Shown here piece by piece: positions 6,509 to 10,393 of a stretch of DNA of 10,393 bases; positions within the stretch are counted from its first letter, which is position 1; each line of letters starts with the position of its first letter. The stretch covers positions 1 to 10,393 of the forward strand of contig DLIO01000136.1 in NCBI GenBank assembly GCA_002483765.1, written 5' to 3'. Source of the DNA: Lentisphaeria bacterium UBA7640. GTDB taxonomy: Bacteria > Verrucomicrobiota > Lentisphaeria > Victivallales > Victivallaceae. The notes under the pieces were generated by a model. The model was not told where the DNA came from. It worked only from the letters and a program-made list of their open reading frames with translations, and made no database searches. A program made the translations under genes and the position numbers.

Positions 6509-8279
6509 TTATATTTTCAAAAAACTAGCGGATTGGGGGATCGAACATGTCTTTCTCGTTACTGGCGGTGGCGCTATGTTTCTTAATGACGGGTTGCGAT
6601 GCGAAAAACGCATTACTCCAGTTTGTTGTCATAACGAACAAGGCTGTGCAATCGCTGCAGAGGGCTATTTCCGGGCATCAAAAAAAATCGGAGTTGTCAG
6701 CGTTACCTCTGGCCCTGGCGGAACCAATACCTTGACTGGGCTGATCGGACAATGGCTTGACTCAATTCCAGCAATTTATATTTCTGGGCAAGTAAAGTTC
6801 GAAACCACAATAAAATCTTGTCCTGAATTGGGTTTGCGACAGCTAGGAGACCAGGAATTCAATATTACGGATGTAATTAAGAAAATTACGAAGTATTCCG
6901 CTTTTGTTTCTGACCCAAAATCTATTGGCAAAGAATTGGAAGCCGCTTATTATCATGCAATAAATGGACGCCCTGGCCCAGTATGGCTGGATATCCCGTT
7001 AGATGTACAAGGAGCCTTGATTGACGAAAACGAATTGCCTACATTCGAAGTTCCATTTTCTGATATTACACGCGTCCAACCTGAACAACTTGCCAAATTA
7101 AATAGTCTTATAAAAAAAGCAAAGCGTCCCGTGCTGATTGCTGGATGGGGAATTCGCTTAGCAGATGCCGAAGCTGAATTTGCTGAGTTTCTTGATAAAA
7201 TTGACATCCCTGTAGTAAGCACATTCAACGGATTTGATTTAATACCCACAGACCATCCGCGGTTTTCTGGTAGGATAGGAACTTTCGGCCAAAGAGCTGG
7301 AAACTTTGTGCTGCAAAATGCAGACCTTGTTTTGTCTGTCGGGACAAGAAATAATGTTCGTCAAATCAGTTATAATTGGAAATCATACTGTCGTAACGCT
7401 GTAAAGATTTCAGTCGATATTGATGCCGCAGAATTAAAAAAGAAAACTTTCGTGCCAGATTTGCCAATTAACGCGAATGCTAAAGATTTCTTTGCCTCAT
7501 TCAATTTGGATTGCCCTAACAACTTGCCTGATTGGTCAAGTTGGCGTACATGGTGTACTGAATGCCTTGTAAAAAACCCAGCTCATACTCAAACTCACAT
7601 CATGTGGGATGATGGTATCAATCCTTACCATTTCATGCATGAATTAACGTCCCTTATGCCAGATGATACTGATCTTGTTGCTGGTAACGGAACAGCTTGT
7701 GTGGTACTTTTCCAAACTGGAATCGTCAAGGCTGGACAACGGATTTTTTGGAACTCTGGCTGTGCTTCTATGGGTTACGATGTACCAGCTGCGCTAGGAG
7801 CTTGTATGGCGACGGGAAGGAAAACCGTTTGCCTTTCTGGAGACGGCAGTTTTATGATGAACCTTCAGGAACTTCAGGTTATTGCGTTCCACAAATTACC
7901 ATGTAAACTCTTTCTCTTGGATAACAATGGTTACTGTTCAATTAAGCAGACGCAAAAAAACTTCTTTGGGAATGAATTGCTTGGCTGTGATCCCCAAAGC
8001 GGAATCGGGTTTCCTGATTTTCTGATGATTGCACGTGCATTTGGAATAGAAAATCTCTATGAAGTATCTGAACAAAAGAATTTGAAAAAAGTAATCGATG
8101 AAGTTTTGAATTCAGATGGTCCAGCGTTTTGTCTTGTCCGCATGCCTGACAACCTCAATTTCGAACCAAAACTCTCTTCGCAGAGATTGCCAGATGGAAC
8201 AATAGTTTCTAGCCCAATAGAAGATATGTTCCCTTTCATGGAAAGAAACGAGTTCAAATCGAATATGATACAGGAATAA
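6495..8279 (+). CDS. ThDP-dependent acetolactate-synthase-like enzyme, probable YerE-type acetaldehyde transferase on a CDP-keto-sugar
   Basis: A full-length 594-residue member of the ThDP enzyme family, laid out as pyrimidine-binding domain (about 1-170), central domain (about 190-340) and ThDP-binding domain (about 375-550). Glu48 in CCHNEQG is the expected ThDP-activating glutamate. GDG at 449-451 and NN at 477-478 form the GDG-X25-NN cofactor motif, inside a stretch (SFMMNLQELQV) typical of acetohydroxyacid synthases. The central-domain FAD contact region reads VGTRNNVRQ (282-290) instead of the biosynthetic LGARFDDRVTG. With rfbFGH directly upstream, the likely role is that of YerE in yersiniose synthesis: decarboxylate pyruvate and add the two-carbon unit to C-4 of CDP-4-keto-3,6-dideoxyglucose. 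A housekeeping acetolactate synthase is unlikely because no small subunit or ilv gene is present. AAGGA at 6481-6485 precedes the ATG by 9 nt. The family is certain; the substrate is inferred from context. Confidence 0.85.
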   Translation: MRVADYIFKKLADWGIEHVFLVTGGGAMFLNDGLRCEKRITPVCCHNEQGCAIAAEGYFRASKKIGVVSVTSGPGGTNTLTGLIGQWLDSIPAIYISGQVKFETTIKSCPELGLRQLGDQEFNITDVIKKITKYSAFVSDPKSIGKELEAAYYHAINGRPGPVWLDIPLDVQGALIDENELPTFEVPFSDITRVQPEQLAKLNSLIKKAKRPVLIAGWGIRLADAEAEFAEFLDKIDIPVVSTFNGFDLIPTDHPRFSGRIGTFGQRAGNFVLQNADLVLSVGTRNNVRQISYNWKSYCRNAVKISVDIDAAELKKKTFVPDLPINANAKDFFASFNLDCPNNLPDWSSWRTWCTECLVKNPAHTQTHIMWDDGINPYHFMHELTSLMPDDTDLVAGNGTACVVLFQTGIVKAGQRIFWNSGCASMGYDVPAALGACMATGRKTVCLSGDGSFMMNLQELQVIAFHKLPCKLFLLDNNGYCSIKQTQKNFFGNELLGCDPQSGIGFPDFLMIARAFGIENLYEVSEQKNLKKVIDEVLNSDGPAFCLVRMPDNLNFEPKLSSQRLPDGTIVSSPIEDMFPFMERNEFKSNMIQE

Positions 8280-8280
8280 A

Positions 8281-9222
8281 ATGAAAAAATTGCTTAGTAT
8301 TGTCACTGGTTGCTACAATGAAGTAGAAAATATTCCAATTTTTTACAACCGCTGTCGCAAGGCAGTCACAGAATATGCTGATATGTATGACTACGAATTC
8401 GTTGTCGCGGACAACTGTTCAACTGACGGCACACGGGATGTCCTCCGAAAAATCGCTACTGAAGACCCTAATTTTCGAGTAATTATGAATGCCAATAACT
8501 TCGGACACATCCGATCGCCTTTCAACGCAGTTAACTCTTCACGTGGGGACGTGGTATTTTGTCTCTGTAGCGACTTGCAGGAGCCACCAGAAATGCTCCA
8601 TGAATTCATGGAAAAATACCAAGAAGGATTTCAGGTCGTTTGCGGAATCAAACCGAAAAGTAAAGAGAATATATTGATGGCCAATCTGCGCCGCTTCTAT
8701 TACCGCCTTCTTTCTCAGGTTTCGGATGTAAAACAAATCCGAAACTTCACTGGATTCGGGCTTTACGACAAAAAAGTAATCGAAGCCATGAAACTCTTCA
8801 ATGATCCCTACCCCTATTTCCGCGGGATGCTTGCCGAAATCGGTTTCCGGCGAATTGAAGTGCCCTTTGTGCAAGAGAAAAGGCGCTTTGGCAAAACTAA
8901 AAACAACTTTTTCACACTATACGACATGGCGATGACGGGATTTGTTAACCATACAAAATTGCCTTTACGGATAGCGGTGTTTTTTGGATTTCTACAGGGA
9001 TTTTTCAGTCTGATGATTGCAATGGCCTATTTGGTTTACAAGCTTTTCAACTGGGATTCATTTCAAATAGGCACTGCGCCTTTAATAATCGGATTATTTT
9101 TCCTTGCCGGAATGCAACTTTTCTTCATTGGCATTGTGGGAGAATATGTCGGCGCGGTCTGGACTCAAGTCAAACACCGCCCTTGGGTGATTGTAGATGA
9201 AAAACTTAATTTTGATAAGTAA
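8281..9222 (+). CDS. GT2 glycosyltransferase, membrane-anchored, DPM1/GtrB-like
   Basis: A complete 313-residue family-2 glycosyltransferase with a C-terminal membrane anchor. The N-terminus LLSIVTGCYNEVENI (4-18) and VVADNCSTDGTRDVL (41-55) form the nucleotide-sugar half; CSDLQEPPEM (96-105) carries the D-x-Q-x-P motif, here intact. NFTGFGLYDKKVIEAM (155-170), DPYPYFRGMLAEIG (175-188) and the basic RRFGKTKNNF (201-210) are characteristic of the polyprenyl-phosphate glycosyltransferase branch. Predicted membrane helices lie at about 231-256 and 263-289, followed by a basic tail (QVKHRPW). It would act at the cytoplasmic face of the inner membrane, perhaps on the deoxysugar made by its neighbours, but the donor and acceptor are not readable from sequence. 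It is a paralogue in type of the enzyme at the left end of the window. It begins one base after the previous stop (TAAaATG) with AGGA at 8272-8275. Confidence 0.9.
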   Translation: MKKLLSIVTGCYNEVENIPIFYNRCRKAVTEYADMYDYEFVVADNCSTDGTRDVLRKIATEDPNFRVIMNANNFGHIRSPFNAVNSSRGDVVFCLCSDLQEPPEMLHEFMEKYQEGFQVVCGIKPKSKENILMANLRRFYYRLLSQVSDVKQIRNFTGFGLYDKKVIEAMKLFNDPYPYFRGMLAEIGFRRIEVPFVQEKRRFGKTKNNFFTLYDMAMTGFVNHTKLPLRIAVFFGFLQGFFSLMIAMAYLVYKLFNWDSFQIGTAPLIIGLFFLAGMQLFFIGIVGEYVGAVWTQVKHRPWVIVDEKLNFDK

Positions 9223-9223
9223 A

Positions 9224-10216
9224 ATGAATGATAACGACTTATTAAAAAAATATTTAAACCACTTTCGAAATGAACTGCGCGGAAAAAAGATTTTTCTCAC
9301 TGGAGGAACAGGTTTTTTCGGAAAGTGGTTTCAGAAGTCATTTTTGGCATCAGATTTCGATGCTGAACTGGTAATACTCTCCAGGAACCCCGAGCGATTC
9401 AAGATGGCGTTTCCAGAATTTGATTCGCCACGGATAAATTATATACAAGGCGATATCCGTAATTTTGTATTTCCTGCTGGATGTTTTGATTATATCATCC
9501 ATGCAGCGACAGAGGCGAGTGCCAAGTTACTGACAGAAAAACCTCAGGAGATGTACGAGGTCTGCGTAACTGGCACACGGCATACGCTTAAATTTGCAAA
9601 ACAGGCTAGTTGTAAACGATTTTTGTTTACGAGCAGTGGGGCGGTATATGGCAATCAACCTCCGAATCTATACGGTTTCCCTGAAAATTACCCTTGCTCC
9701 CCAGCCACTGCCTATGGTCAGGGAAAATACGATGCAGAGCAGCTTTGTCGGGAATCTGGACTTGATGTGGTTCTGCCTCGTTGTTTTTCCTTTGTAGGCC
9801 CCTACTTGAACCTAGACATCCATTTTGCGATCGGCAATTTCATTCGCAACGGATTGGATAAAGAGGCCATTATTATCAAAGGCGATGGACGCCCCTTCCG
9901 TTCCTATTTATATGCTGCAGATCTGATGGTTTGGTTGTGGACGATACTCCTACGGGGCAAAAACGGTGTACCATATAATGTTGGTTCACCGGAAGCGCTT
10001 TCGATTGAGAAACTCGCCCATACCGTAGCAGAATGTTTCGACTCAACCATAGAGGTCAAAACCCTTGGTATTTCGGACAACAGCCCTGCTTCACGCTATA
10101 TACCAGACGCCACCATGGCAAAAACCGAACTCGGACTAGAAGTCCTTACTCCATTAAAAGATGCAATAAAAAAGTCAATTAAATACATATCATCCAATAT
10201 AAATTATGCTCATTAG
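9224..10216 (+). CDS. NAD(P)-dependent SDR sugar epimerase/dehydratase/reductase, probable last step of the CDP-deoxysugar
   Basis: A 330-residue extended SDR. GGTGFFG (27-33) is the NAD(P)-binding loop, HAATEAS (93-99) follows beta-4, Ser137/Ser138 in FTSSGAVYG and Tyr164-x-x-x-Lys168 in AYGQGK supply the catalytic triad, and RPFRSYLYAADLM is the usual late motif of sugar epimerases/dehydratases. In this cluster it is most simply the reductase that completes the CDP-sugar: reducing the acetyl side chain if the ThDP enzyme makes a branched sugar (the role of YerF), or C-4 if a plain dideoxyhexose is made (the role of abequose or paratose synthase). Which of these, or whether it epimerises, cannot be decided from motifs. 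The start at 9224 is chosen because it repeats the TAAaATG junction of the previous gene pair; an in-frame ATG at 9197 would overlap the glycosyltransferase by 26 nt and add nine residues. Neither start has a strong Shine-Dalgarno sequence. Confidence 0.85.
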   Translation: MNDNDLLKKYLNHFRNELRGKKIFLTGGTGFFGKWFQKSFLASDFDAELVILSRNPERFKMAFPEFDSPRINYIQGDIRNFVFPAGCFDYIIHAATEASAKLLTEKPQEMYEVCVTGTRHTLKFAKQASCKRFLFTSSGAVYGNQPPNLYGFPENYPCSPATAYGQGKYDAEQLCRESGLDVVLPRCFSFVGPYLNLDIHFAIGNFIRNGLDKEAIIIKGDGRPFRSYLYAADLMVWLWTILLRGKNGVPYNVGSPEALSIEKLAHTVAECFDSTIEVKTLGISDNSPASRYIPDATMAKTELGLEVLTPLKDAIKKSIKYISSNINYAH

Positions 10217-10288
10217 CGCAAAGATGCCAAATAAATTTCAAGACCAGTTCATCCCTTCCATCATCAAATAATAAATTTTTTATTGCTA

Positions 10289-10320
10289 ATTTTGTATTGT
10301 TGTACAACATTCTACAAAAT
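10289..10320. repeat. Nested palindrome (operator-like or stem-loop)
   Basis: A perfect 12-bp palindrome TGTTGTACAACA (10298-10309) is flanked by 8-bp inverted arms ATTTTGTA (10289-10296) and TACAAAAT (10313-10320), with 1 nt and 3 nt between core and arms. It lies 72 bp past the last gene. It has no T-run on either side of the kind expected of an intrinsic terminator directly after the stem, so a protein-binding site is at least as likely. Its role is unknown. Confidence 0.5.
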
Positions 10321-10361
10321 CTGGCTACTCTTGTGAGTTGACCTGATTTGCTTCTCCGAGG

Positions 10362-10386
10362 ATGCCTTAACTTACGATTAGGGCAT
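10362..10386. repeat. Inverted repeat at the right edge of the window
   Basis: ATGCCTTAA (10362-10370) pairs with TTAGGGCAT (10378-10386) over nine positions with one G-T wobble, around a 7-nt loop. The downstream sequence is only partly seen and is not T-rich, so this is a weak terminator candidate. It could also be the edge of a mobile element or a leader structure of the next gene. Confidence 0.35.
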
Positions 10387-10393
10387 TTGTCCG

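Noticed and set aside
10224..10271. Short frame MPNKFQDQFIPSIIK followed by tandem stops, just after the SDR gene
   Set aside because: Only 15 codons with a weak ribosome site; it could be the start of a truncated gene but nothing supports that.
1..10393. CRISPR arrays, tRNA or rRNA genes, JUMPstart/ops element
   Set aside because: No regularly spaced direct repeats, no cloverleaf with a CCA end, and no GGCGGTAG ops core were seen.

Overview
The window is part of a surface-polysaccharide (O-antigen type) locus of a Gram-negative bacterium. All nine recognisable protein genes lie on the + strand, tightly packed, and all fit nucleotide-sugar synthesis or sugar transfer. The DNA is moderately AT-rich and the Shine-Dalgarno sites are ordinary, but nothing here fixes the genus. 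The enzyme set resembles O-antigen loci known from proteobacteria such as Yersinia, Salmonella and Shewanella; this is a statement about enzyme families, not a taxonomic call.

Left block (about 1-2899): the 3' part of a membrane-anchored family-2 glycosyltransferase; a two-domain protein of the FdtD/WxcM type (left-handed beta-helix acyltransferase followed by a cupin 3,4-ketoisomerase); and a PLP sugar aminotransferase of the FdtB/QdtB type. The last two would turn dTDP-4-keto-6-deoxyglucose into a dTDP-3-acetamido-3,6-dideoxyhexose, most likely dTDP-Fuc3NAc. The dTDP-glucose-forming enzymes (RmlA, RmlB) are not in the window.

Spacer (2900-3261): no convincing gene. It holds a good sigma70-like promoter facing the right block and, on the opposite strand, a 71-codon open frame that could be a gene remnant or chance.

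Right block (3262-10216): the complete CDP-3,6-dideoxyhexose front end rfbF-rfbG-rfbH (ddhA-ddhB-ddhC), then an acetolactate-synthase-like ThDP enzyme, a second membrane-anchored GT2 glycosyltransferase and an SDR-type sugar oxidoreductase. Spacings run from 14-nt overlaps to 5-nt gaps, so this looks like one transcription unit. The order rfbFGH plus a ThDP enzyme plus an SDR matches the logic of yersiniose synthesis: YerE adds a two-carbon unit from pyruvate to C-4 of CDP-4-keto-3,6-dideoxyglucose and a reductase finishes the side chain. The most interesting prediction is therefore a C-branched 3,6-dideoxyhexose in the same polysaccharide as a 3-acetamido-3,6-dideoxyhexose.

Tail (10217-10393): no gene; it contains a nested palindrome and a second stem-loop at the very end of the window, of unknown role.
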